Shown: positions 42,832 to 54,770 of the stretch, piece by piece | How the letters are laid out: every line of letters begins with the position of its first letter | Numbering within the stretch: the stretch's first letter is position 1 | Source: Protopterus annectens | Taxonomy: Eukaryota; Chordata; Ceratodontiformes; Protopteridae | Length of the DNA stretch: 64,000 nucleotides | Assembly (NCBI RefSeq): GCF_019279795.1 | Contig: NC_056738.1 | Coordinates: forward strand, 474,480,261-474,544,260 | Reading direction: 5' to 3' | Made by a program: the position numbers and the translations under genes | Notes under the pieces: model-generated | Told to the model about the DNA's origin: nothing | What the model saw: only the letters and a program-made list of their open reading frames with translations | Database searches by the model: none

Positions 42832-43331
42832 NNNNNNNNNNNNNNNNNNNNNNNNNNNNNNNNNNNNNNNNNNNNNNNNNNNNNNNNNNNNNNNNNNNNN
42901 NNNNNNNNNNNNNNNNNNNNNNNNNNNNNNNNNNNNNNNNNNNNNNNNNNNNNNNNNNNNNNNNNNNNNNNNNNNNNNNNNNNNNNNNNNNNNNNNNNNN
43001 NNNNNNNNNNNNNNNNNNNNNNNNNNNNNNNNNNNNNNNNNNNNNNNNNNNNNNNNNNNNNNNNNNNNNNNNNNNNNNNNNNNNNNNNNNNNNNNNNNNN
43101 NNNNNNNNNNNNNNNNNNNNNNNNNNNNNNNNNNNNNNNNNNNNNNNNNNNNNNNNNNNNNNNNNNNNNNNNNNNNNNNNNNNNNNNNNNNNNNNNNNNN
43201 NNNNNNNNNNNNNNNNNNNNNNNNNNNNNNNNNNNNNNNNNNNNNNNNNNNNNNNNNNNNNNNNNNNNNNNNNNNNNNNNNNNNNNNNNNNNNNNNNNNN
43301 NNNNNNNNNNNNNNNNNNNNNNNNNNNNNNN
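42832..43331. other. Assembly gap, 500 N
   Basis: There are exactly 500 undetermined bases, probably a fixed-size placeholder, so the true array length is unknown. Just before it (42809-42831) the monomer pattern breaks (GTAAGACATTATCCTGTCATGATG), which may be a misjoin or sequencing error at the contig edge. Confidence 0.98.
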
Positions 43332-45798
43332 TGTTCAATGCATGTACTCCCCAGGCATCAATGACATTATCCTACTGTTCACTGCATGTACTCCCCCAAA
43401 CATCAATGACATTATCCTACTGATCAATGCATGCACTCCCCAGGCATCAATGACATTATCCTGCTGATCAATGCAAGTACTCCCCAGGCATCAATGACAT
43501 TATCCTACTGTTCAATGCATGTACTCCCCAAGGCATCAATGACATTATGCTACTGTTCAATGCATGTACTCTCCCAAGCATCAATGCCATTATCCTAGTG
43601 CTCAATGCATGTACTCCCCCAAGCATCAATGACATTATCTTAGTGCTCAATGAATGGACTACCTCAAGCATCAATGACATTATCCTACTGATCAATGCAT
43701 GTACTCCCCCAAGCATCAATGACATTATCCTACTGATCAATGCATGTACTCCCGCAGGCATCAATGACATTATCCTACTGTTCAATGCATGTACTCCCCA
43801 GGCATCAATGACATTATCCTACTGCTCAATGCATGTACTCCCCAAGGCATCAATGACATTATCCTACTGATCAATGCATGTACTCCCCGAAGCACCAATG
43901 ACATTATCCTACTGCTCAATGCATGTATTCCCCCAGGCATCAATGACATTATCCTACTGCACAATGCTTGTACTCCCCAAGGCATCAATGACATTATTCT
44001 ACTGTTCAATGCATGTATTTCCCAGGCATCAATGACATTATCCTACTGCTCAATGTATGTACTCCCCAAGGCATCAATGACATTACCTTACTGTTCAATG
44101 CATGTACTCCCCAGGCATAAATGACGCTATCCTACTGTTCAATGCACGTACTCCGCAGGAATCAATGACATTATCCTACTCTTCAATGCATGTACTCCCC
44201 AGGCATCAATGACATTATCCTACTGCTCAATGCATGTACTCCCCAAGCATCAATGACATTATCCTACTGATCAATGCATGTACTCCCCAAGGGATCAATG
44301 ACATTATCCTACTGTTCAATGCATGTACTCCCCAGGCATCAATGACATTATCCTGCTGTTCAATGCAAGTACACCCCAGGCATCAATGACGTTATCCTTC
44401 TGATCAATGCATGTACTTCCCCAGGCATCAATGACATTATCGTACTGTTCAGTGCATGTACTCCCCCAAACATAAATTACATTATCCTGCTGATCAATGC
44501 AAGTACTCCCCAGGCATCAATGACATTATCCTACTGTTCAATGCATGTACTCCCCCAGGCATCAATGACATTATGCTACTGCTCAATGCATGTACTCCCC
44601 ACAAGCATCAATGACATTATCCTAGTGCTCAATGAATGGACTCCCTCAAGCATCAATGACATTATCCTACTGATCAATGCATGTTCTCCCCCAAGCATCA
44701 ATGACATTATCCTACTGATCAATGCATGTACTCCCGCAGGCATCAATGACATTATCCTACTGTTCAATGCATGTACTCCCCAGGCATCAATGACATTACG
44801 CTACTGCTCAATGCATGTACTCACCAAGGCATCAATGACATTATCCTACTGATCAATGCATGTACTCCCCCAAGCACCAATGACATTATCCTACTGTTCA
44901 ATGCATGTACTCCCCAAGGCATCTTTGACATTATCCTACTGATCAATGCATGTACTCCTCCAAGCATCAATGGCATTATTCTACTGATCAATGCATGTAC
45001 TCCCGCAAGCATCACTGACATTATCCTACTAATCAATGCATGTACTCCTCAGGCATGAATGACATTATCCTACTGCTCAATGCAAGAACTCCCCAAGGCA
45101 TCAATGACATTATCCTACTGTTCAATGCATGTACTCCCCAGGCATCAGTGACATTATCCTACTGTTCAATGCATGTACTCCCCAGGCATCAGTGACATTA
45201 TCCTACTGATCAATGCATGTACTCCCCAGGCATCAGTGACATTATCCTACTGCTCAATGCATGTACTCCCGAAGGCATCAATGACATTATCCTACTGTTC
45301 AATGCATGTTCTCCCCAGGCATCACTGACATTATCCTACTGATCAATGCATGTACTCCTCCAAGCTTCAATGACATTATCCTACTGCTCAATGCATGTAT
45401 TCCCCCAGGCATCAATGACATTATCCTACTGCACAATGCATGTACTCACCAAGGCATCAATGACATTATCCTACTGTTCAATGCATGTATTTCCCAGGCA
45501 TCAATGACATTATCCTACTGCTCAATGTCTGTACTCCCCAAGGCATCAATGACATTATCCTACTGTTCAAGGCCTGTACTCCCCCAGGCATCAATGACAT
45601 TATCCTACTGATAAATGCATGTACTCCCCCAGGCAACAATGGCATTATGCTACTGTTCAATGCATGTACTCCCCCAAGCATCAATGACATTATCCTATTG
45701 CTCAATGCATGTACTCCCCCAAGCATCAATGACATTATCCTAGTGCTCAATGAATGGACTCCTGCAGGCATCTATGACATTATCCTACTGTTCAATGC

Positions 45799-48658
45799 AT
45801 GTACTCCCCTGGCATCAATGACATTATCCTACTGCTCAATGCATGTACTCCCCAAGGCATCAATGACATTATCCTACTGATCAATGCATGTACTCCCCCA
45901 AGCACCAATGACATTATCCTACTGTTCAATGCATGTACTCCCCAAGGCATCCTTGACATTATCCTACTGATTAATACATGTACTCCTCCAAGCATCAATG
46001 ACATTATTCTACTGATCAATGCATGTACTCACGCAAACATCACCGACATTATCCTACTGATCAATGCATGTACTCCCAGGCATCAATGACATTATCCTAC
46101 TGCTCAATGCATGTACTCCCCAAGGCATCAATGACATTATCCTACTGTTCAATGCATGTACTCCCCAGGCATCAGTGACATGGTCCTACTGTTCAATGCA
46201 TGTACTCCCCCAAGCATCAATGACAGTATCCTGCTGATCAATGCATGTACTCCCCCAAGCTTCAATGACATTATCCTACTGCTCAATGCATGTATCCCCC
46301 CAGGCAACAATGACATTGTCCTACTGCACAATGCTTGTACTCTCCAAGGCATCAATGACATTATCCTACTGTTCAATGCATGTATTTCCCAGGCATCAAT
46401 GACATTATCCTACTGCTCAATGTATGTACTCCCCAAGGCATCAATGACATTATCCTACTGATCAATGCATGTACTCCCGCAGACATCAATGACATTATCC
46501 TACTGTTCAATGCATGTACTCCCCAGGCATCAATGACATTATCCTATTGATCAATGCATGTACTCCCCCAATCATCAATGACATTATCCTACTGATCAAT
46601 GAATGGACTCCCTCAAGCATCAATGACATTATCCTACTGATCAATGCATGTACTCCCCCAAGCATCAATGACATTATCCTACTGATCAATGCATGTACTC
46701 CCGCAGGCATCAATGACATTATCCTACTGTTCAATGCATGTACTCCCCAGGCATCAATGACATTATCCTACTGCTCAATGCATGTACTCCCCAAGGCATC
46801 AATGACATTATCCTACTGATCAATGCATGTGCTCCCCGAAGCACCAATGACATTATCCTACTGCTCAATGCATGTATTCCCCCAGGCATCAATGACATTA
46901 TCCTACTGCACAATGCTTGTACTCCCCAAGGCATCAATGACATTATTCTACTGTTCAATGCATGTATTTCCCAGGCATCAATGACATTATCCTACTGCTC
47001 AATGTATGTACTCCCCAAGGCATCAAAGACATTATCTTACTGTTCAATGCATGTACTCCCCAGGCATAAATGACGCTATCCTACTGTTCAATGCATGTAC
47101 TCCGCAGGAATCAATGACATTATTCTACGCTTCAATGCATGTACTCCCCAGGCATCAATGACATTGTCCTACTGCTCAATGCCTGTACTCCCCCAGGCAT
47201 CAATGACATTATCCTACTGATAAATGCATGTACTCCCCAAGCATCAATGACATTATCCTACTGCTCAATGCATGTAATCCCCAAGGCATCAATGACATTA
47301 TCCTACCGATCAATGCATGTACTCCCCCAAGCACCAATGACATTATCCTACTGTTGAATGCATGTACTCCCCAAGGCATCCTTGACATTATCCTACTGAT
47401 TAATACATGTACTCCTCCAAGCATCAATGACATTATTCTACTGATCAATGCATGTACTCACGCAAACATCACCGACATTATCCTACTGATCAATGCATGT
47501 ACTCTCCAGGCATCACTGACATTATCCTACTGCTCAATGCATGTACTCCCCAAGGCATCAATGACATTATCCTACTGTTCAATGCATGTACTCCCCAGGC
47601 ATCAGTGACATGGTCCTACTGTTCAATGCATGTACTCCCCCAAGCATCAATGACAGTATCCTGCTGATCAATGCATGTACTCCCCCAAGCTTCAATGACA
47701 TTATCCTACTGCTCAATGCATGTATTCCCCCAGGCATCAATGACATTGTCCTACTGCACAATGCTTGTACTCTCCAAGGCATCAATGACATTATCCTACT
47801 GTTCAATGCATGTATTTCCCAGGCATCAATGACATTATCCTACTGCTCAATGTATGTACTCCCCAAGGCATCAATGACATTATCCTACTGATCAATGCAT
47901 GTATTCCCGCAGGCATCAATGACATTATCCTACTGTTCAATGCATGTACTCCCCAGGCATCAATGACATTATCCTATTGATCAATGCATGTACTCCCCCA
48001 AGCATCAATGACATTATCCTACTGATCAATGAATGGACTCCCTCAAGCATCAATGACATTATCCTACTGATCAATGCATGTACTCCCCCAAGCATCAATG
48101 ACATTATCCTACTGATCAATGCATGTACTCCCGCAGGCATCAATGACATTATCCTACTGTTCAATGCATGTACTCCCCAGGCATCAATGACATTACCCTA
48201 CTGCTCAATGCATGTACTCCCCAAGGCATCAATGACATTATCCTACTGATCAATGCATGTACTCCCCGAAGCACCAATGACATTATCCTACTGCTCAATG
48301 CATGTATTCCCCCAGGCATCAATGACATTATCCTACTGCACAATGCTTGTACTCCCCAAGGCATCAATGACATGATTCTACTGTTCAATGCATGTATTTC
48401 CCAGGCATCAATGACATTATCCTACTGCTCAATGTATGTACTCCCTAAGGCATCAAAGACATTATCTTACTGTTCAATGCATGTACTCCCCAGGCATAAA
48501 TGACGCTATCCTACTGTTCAATGCATGTACTCCGCAGGAATCAATGACATTATCCTACTCTTCAATGCATGTACTCCCCAGGCATCAATGACATTATCCT
48601 ACTGCTCAATGCCTGTACTCCCTCAGGCATCAATGACATTATCCTACTGATAAATGCA
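45799..48658. repeat. Higher-order duplication, 1,430-bp period (32 monomers)
   Basis: Two successive 1,430-bp units share rare variants: GACATGGTCC at 46188 and 47618, the CTCTCCAAGGC monomers at 46339 and 47769, TTGATCAATG at 46548 and 47978, and CATAAATGACGC at 47064 and 48494. Related monomer series recur near 50440-51140. Confidence 0.85.
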
Positions 48659-51600
48659 TGTACTCCCCAAGCATCAATGACATTATCATACTGATCAATG
48701 CATGTACTCCCCAAGGGATCAATGACATTATCCTACTGTTCAATGCATGTACTCCCCAGGCATCAATGACATTATCCTGCTGTTCAATGCAAGTACTCCC
48801 CAGGCATCAATGACGTTATCCTTCTGATCAATGCATGTACTTCCCCAGGCATCAATGACATTATCGTACTGTTCAGTGCATGTACTCCCCCAAACATCAA
48901 TGACATTATCCTACTGTTCAATGCATGTACTCCCCATGCATCAATGACATTATCCTACTGCTCAGTGCATGACTCCCCCAAGCATCAATTACATTATCCT
49001 ACTGATCAATGCATGTACTCCCCAGGCATCAATGACATTATCCTGCTGATCAATGCAAGTACTCCCCAGGCATCAATGACATTATGCTACTGCTCAATGC
49101 ATGTACTCTCCCAAGCATCAATGACATTATCCTAGAGCTCAATGCATTTACTCCCCCAAGCATCAATGACATTATCCTAGTGCTCAATGAATGGACTCCC
49201 TCAAGAATCAATGACATTATCCTACTGATCAATGCATGTTCTCCCCCAAGCATCAATGACATTATCCTACTGATCAATGCATGTACTCCCGCAGGCATCA
49301 ATGACATTATCCTACTGTTCAATGCATGTACTCCCCAGGCATCAATGACATTACCCTACTGCTCAATGCATGTACTCACCAAGGCATCAATGACATTATC
49401 CTACTGATCAATGCATGTACTTCCCCTAGCACCAATGACATCCTACTGTTCAATGCATGCACTCCCCAAGGCATCTTTGACATTATCCTACTGATTAATG
49501 CATGTACTCCTCCAAGCATCAATGACATTATTCTACTGATCAATGCATGTACTCCTGCAAGCATCACTGACATTATCCTTCTGATCAATGCATGTACTCC
49601 TCAGGCATGAATGACATTATCCTACTGCTCAATGCATGAACTCCCCAAGGCATCAATGACATTATCCTACTGTTCAATGCATGTACTCCCCGGGCATCAG
49701 TGACATTATCCTACTGTTCAATGCTTGTACTCCCCAGGCATCAGTGACATTATCCTACTGATCAATGCATGTACTCCCCAGGCATCAATGACATTATCCT
49801 ACTGCTCAATGCATGTACTCCCCAAGGCATCAATGACATTATCCTACTGTTCAATGAATGTACTTCCCAAGGCATCAATGACATTATCCTACTGTTCAAT
49901 GCATGTTCTCCCCAGGCATCACTTGACATTATCCTACTGATCAATGCATGTACTCCTCCAATCTTCAATGACATTATCCTACTGCTCAATGCATGTATTC
50001 CCCCAGGCATCAATGACATTATCCTACTGCTCAATGTATGTACTCCCCAAGGCATCAATGACATTATCTTACTGCACAATGCATGTACTCACCAAGGCAT
50101 CAATGACATTATCCTACTGTTCAATGCATGTGTTTCCCAGGCATCAATGACATTATCCTACTGCTCAATGTATGTACTCCCCAAGGCATCAATGACATTA
50201 TCCTACATGTTCAATGCCTGTACTCCCCCAGGCATCAATGACATTATCCTACTGACAAATGCATGTACTCCTCCAGGCAAAAATGACATTATGCTACTGT
50301 TCAATGCATGTACTCCCCCCAAGCATCAATGACATTATCCTATTGCTCAATGCATGTACTCCCCCAAGCATCAATGACATTATCCTAGTGCTCAATGAAT
50401 GGACTCCTGCAGGCATCTATGACATTATCCTACTGTTCAATGCATGTACTCCCCTGGCATCAATGACATTATCCTACTGCTCAATGCATGTACTCCCCAA
50501 GGCATCAATGACATTATCCTACTGATCAATGCATGTACTCCCCCAAGCACCAATGACATTATCCTACTGTTCAATGCATGTACTCCCCAAGGCATCCTTG
50601 ACATTATCCTACTGATTAATGCATGTACTCCTCCAAGCATCAATGACATTATTCTACTGATCAATGCATGTTCTCACGCAAACATCACCGACATTATCCT
50701 ACTGATCAATGCATGTACTCCCCAGGCATCAATGACATTATCCTACTGCTCAATGCATGTACTCCCCAAGGCATCAATGACATTATCCTACTGTTCAATG
50801 CATGTACTCCCCAGGCATCAGTGACATGATCCTACTGTTCAATGCATGTACTCCCCCAAGCATCAATGACAGTATCCTGCTGATCAATGCATGTACTCCC
50901 CCAAGCTTCAATGACATTATCCTACTGCTCAATGCATGTATTCCCCCAGGCATCAATGACATTGTCCTACTGCACAATGCTTGTACTCCCCAAGGCATCA
51001 ATGACATTATCCTACTGTTCAATGCATGTATTTCCCAGGCATCAATGACATTATCCTACTGCTCAATGTATGTACTCCCCAAGGCATCAATGACATTATC
51101 TTGCTGTTCAATGCATGTACTCCCCAGGCATAAATGACGCTATCCTACTGTTCAATGTATGTACTCCGCAGGAATCAATGACATTATCCTACTCTTCAAT
51201 GCATGTACTCCCCAGGCATCAATGACATTATCCTACTGCTCAATGCCTGTACTCCCCCAGGCATCAATGACATTATCCTACTGATAAATGCATGTACTCC
51301 CCAAGCATCAATGACATTATCCTACTGATCAATGCATGTACTCCCCAAGGGATCAATGACATTATCCTACTTTTCAATGCATGTACTCCCCAGGCATCAA
51401 TGACATTATCCTGCTGTTCAATGCAAGTACTCCCCAGGCATCAATGACGTTATCCTTCAGATCAATGCATGTTCTTCCCCAGGCATCAATGACATTATGC
51501 TACTGTTTAATGCATGCACTCCTCCAGTCATCAATGACATTATCCTACTGATCAATGCATGTACTCCCCCAAGCACCAATGACATTATCCTACTGTTCAA

Positions 51601-52907
51601 TGCATGTACTCCCCAAGGCATCTTTGTCATTATCCTACTGATCAATGCATGTACTCCTCCAAGCATCAATGACATTATTCTACTGATCAATGCATGTACT
51701 CCCGCAAGCATCACTGACATTATCCTACTGATCAATGCATGTACTCCCCAGGCATGAATGACATTATTCTACTGCTCAATGCATGTACTCCCCAAGGCAT
51801 CAATGACATTATCCTACTGTTTAATGCATGTACTCCCCAGGCATCAGTGACATTATCCTACTGTTCAATGCATGTACTCCCTAGGCATCAGTGACATTAT
51901 CCTACTGATCAATGCATGTACTCCCCAGGCATCAATGTCATTATCCTACTGCTCAATGCATGTACTTCCCAAGGCATCAATGACATTATCCTACTGTTCA
52001 ATGCATGTACTCCCCAAGGCATCAATGACATTATCCTACTGTTCAATGCGTGTACTCCCCAGGCATCAGTGACATTATCCTACTGATCAATTCATGTACT
52101 CCTCCAAGCTTCAATGACATTATCCTACTGCTCAATGCATGTATTCCCCCAGGTATCAATGACATTATCCTACTGCACAATGCATGTACTCCCCAAGGCA
52201 TCAATGACATTATCCTACTGTTCAATGCATGTATTTCCCAGGCATCAATGACATTATCCTACTGCTCAATGTATGTACTCCCCAAGGCATTAATGACATT
52301 ATCCAACTGTTCAATGCCTGTACTCCCCAGGCATAAATGATGCTATCCTACTGTTCAATGCATGTACTCCGCAGGAATAAGTGACATTATCCTACTCTTC
52401 AATGCATGTACTCCCCAAGGGATCAAAGACATTATCCTACTTTTCAATGCATGTACTTCCCAGGCATCAATGACATTATCCTTCTGATCAATGCATGTAC
52501 TTCCCCAGACATCAATGACATTATGCTACTGTTCAATGCATGTACTCCGCAGGAATCAATGACATTATGCTACTGTTCAATGCATGTACTCCCCAGGCAT
52601 CAATGACATTATCCTAGTTCTCAATGCATGTACTCCCCCAGGCATCAATGACATTATCCTAATGATCAATGCATGTACGCCCCAGGCATCAATGACATTA
52701 TCCTACTGCTCAATACATGTACTCCCCAATGTATCAATTACATTATCATACTGCTCAATGCATGTACTCCCCAGGCATCAATGACATTATTCTACTGATC
52801 AATACATGTACTCTCCAAGGGATCAATGACATTATCCTACTGTTCAATGCATGCATCCCCCAGGAATCAATGACATTGTCCTACTTTTCAATGCATGTTC
52901 TTCCCCA

Positions 52908-52967
52908 GGCATCAATGACATTATCTGTATCAAACCTAAACTTATGATCAGGGCAGCTAAAGTTTAA
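52908..52967 (+). pseudogene. PLE C-terminal tail beyond the satellite
   Basis: The last satellite monomer reads GGC ATC AAT GAC ATT ATC and continues in the same frame through unique codons, [19 protein letters not shown], to a TAA at 52965-52967. This is the frame that gives LNACTPPGINDIILL in the monomers and continues YWQILLNA on the left. It is best read as the original end of the PLE protein, separated from its body by the array. The family's usual end, a GLN-like motif followed by a short tail, agrees. Confidence 0.75.
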
Positions 52968-53205
<238 letters not shown>

Positions 53206-53219
53206 TAGTCAATCTAGTC

Positions 53220-53664
53220 ACACCTTACAGTCCCAATTGATCCCTATGATCAGAAGGGAAAAAACTCTTAGCTATCTCAAAACCCACAAGAAAACCAGGT
53301 CTCTCTCTGTATTCTTACTCTGTCTCTATACTATGGAATTTACTACCTCTAGCTATCAAGTCTATGTCTGGCTTAACCCATTTCAAAGCTCTTTAAAAAA
53401 TCATCTAAAAAATACATGGCTCTGCTCCTGTGTAAAGCCTGCCTAATGTTTAGCCCTTTCCTTTTCTTCCACACTAGCCTCATTCTCCTCTTCTGTTACA
53501 TTTCACTCCCTCACAGCAGTCTGCAAGAGCCTAAAGCTCTCCTAACTCAATCTATTTTTCTATGCCATATCCTTAAGTTACTGCTCAAGCTGTAACGCCT
53601 CTATTCTTAACTCTCTCACTTTCTTTCTGCATCACAAAGTTTTTGTTATTATTATAAGTTATTA
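53220..53664 (+). pseudogene. LINE ORF2 3' end and 3' UTR
   Basis: Translation gives TRSLSVF..., LWNLLPLAIKSMSGLTHFKAL and NHLKNTWLCSCVKPA in shifting frames (53270-53445). This matches the end of LINE ORF2 proteins (LWN-LP...FK..LK) in CR1/L2/RTE-like clades. The pyrimidine-rich remainder to 53664 would be its 3' UTR, ending near TTGTTATTATTATAAG. The element is 5'-truncated, and its clade is uncertain. Confidence 0.5.
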
Positions 53665-53759
53665 ACTTATTTTCCTAACTGAAACCAACATTCTATTTTT
53701 TCATTAACTGTTCTAGTACATGAAAAAATAGAATGTTGGTTTCAGTTATGAAAATAAGT
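53665..53759. repeat. Near-perfect hairpin, 40-bp arms and 15-nt loop
   Basis: The left arm 53665-53704 and right arm 53720-53759 are reverse complements at 39 of 40 positions (CTAACTGAAACCAACATTC against GAATGTTGGTTTCAGTTAT, with one C/A difference). The loop is 53705-53719. It could be a snap-back MITE or a miRNA-precursor-like hairpin. No clear target duplication was seen. Confidence 0.9.
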
Positions 53760-54125
53760 GTCTAAGCTGAAAATGGGTTCTGTAGACCCAGTCAGACCAC
53801 CCCGGTAAACAAATGTCAAATAAAATAAAATAAAATATATAAAATTAAAAATAGAAGTTTGTGCTAAGAATTCAAAGTAAAGAAGACAAAGAAATGGGCA
53901 GACATGAAGTGTGGGAAAATTTAATAGCTTCTTTGGGTGTAAAGGCACATGACATTATAGCATTAGCCTTATTAAAAGAGAGACGTTTTGTGACATTATA
54001 TTTGAGACTGTTTTTCAGTGGAAACGTTTCTTGGTGAATAATAAAAAAAAACTGTAATCCACAGCATCTTTATGTGATAAAAGCAATTAACTGAGAAACA
54101 TAAAATAAAATGAATGTACAATTTT
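53760..54125. other. AT-rich stretch, no gene recognised
   Basis: It contains GACCCAGTCAGACCACCCCGG followed by an AAAT-rich run (53818-53850), which resembles the 3' end and tail of a retroposon. Nothing else is recognisable before the Tx1-like element. Confidence 0.4.
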
Positions 54126-54639
54126 GAACAGAGGTGGAAACAGAGACTTTGAAAGATTATTCAAAGAAATACTGGACAATGCAAAAGTTTATGATGAAAG
54201 GGATTTATCAACCGGTGGACGGGATTGTAATATTGTGTTAAAATTAGCACGATAAAACTGTTTTTTAAAGAAGTGGGGAAATGGATCACAATGCAAAAAC
54301 ATGTGAATTGAAATGTTATAAATGTAACAAAACTGGACATTTATGGATAGATTATAAAAATGAAAATAAGATTAAGGAAAAATAAAAAAGACAAGAAAAT
54401 GAACAAATAAAAGACATTTTAGAAGTAGAAATAGAAGAAAAAAATAGATAAGAAAAAATAAAAAGAGGACATAGAAGAAATCTAGGAAATAAATGTTGAA
54501 GAAGACATAAATTGAGAGCTAGTAAAAAACAGGAATTATTTTAGTAAAAGGGTAAAAGACAGAAAAGTAAAATTTAAAGAGACAAGTACGAAAGAAAAAA
54601 GAAAGGAAATGGATGAAAAGAAATATGTACAGCTAATGG

Positions 54640-54770
54640 TTGCGGGTTGGTATAATGGTTAAGGTGTTTGATTAACAAACACAAAGTACAATGTTTGATT
54701 CTCATCTTTGGGAGGGAGATTGTCTAGGCTTAGAATAGCTCATTACAATAGCTAGCATAGAACTTAGTTA
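54640..54770 (+). mobile_element. tRNA-derived SINE
   Basis: Box A TGGTATAATGG (54648-54658) matches the RNA polymerase III consensus, and a box-B-like TGTTTGATTCT follows at 54692-54702, the spacing of a tRNA. The tRNA-unrelated part includes GATTGTCTAGGCTTAG and AGCTCATTACA. It lies between the ORF1- and ORF2-like parts of the Tx1 relic. Ends are approximate and no target duplication was identified. Confidence 0.6.

Larger units (their letters stand above)
6926..52925 (+). repeat. Giant 44/45-bp minisatellite grown from the PLE C-terminus
   Basis: Head-to-tail monomers of 44 or 45 bp occupy about 46 kb (about 1,000 copies, excluding a 500-N gap), all in one orientation. The core is CAATGCATGTACTCCC, then a variable C/A/G run, then GGCATCAATGACATTATCC and TACTG plus AT/TT/CT. 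A 45-bp monomer encodes 15 residues, LNACTPPGINDIILL, with PQG, PPS, PAG and PTS variants; the 44-bp form has one C fewer and shifts frame. The first monomer follows the PLE codons for YWQILLNA in phase (GIND at 6947-6958, after a CAA-to-TAA stop at 6944). The last reads in phase into 52908-52967. No foreign insertion is visible. Open frames in the array, up to ~190 codons on either strand, follow from the unit and are not genes. Confidence 0.95.

Noticed and set aside
6926..52925. CRISPR-like array
   Set aside because: Monomers abut with no unique spacers, and the surrounding DNA is eukaryotic.
6926..52925. Centromeric satellite with a CENP-B box
   Set aside because: The consensus monomer has no CpG and no TTCG....A..CGGG pattern. 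A centromeric role can be neither shown nor excluded from sequence.
54640..54715. Functional tRNA gene
   Set aside because: Only boxes A and B are recognisable; arms do not pair well, and a SINE-like body follows.
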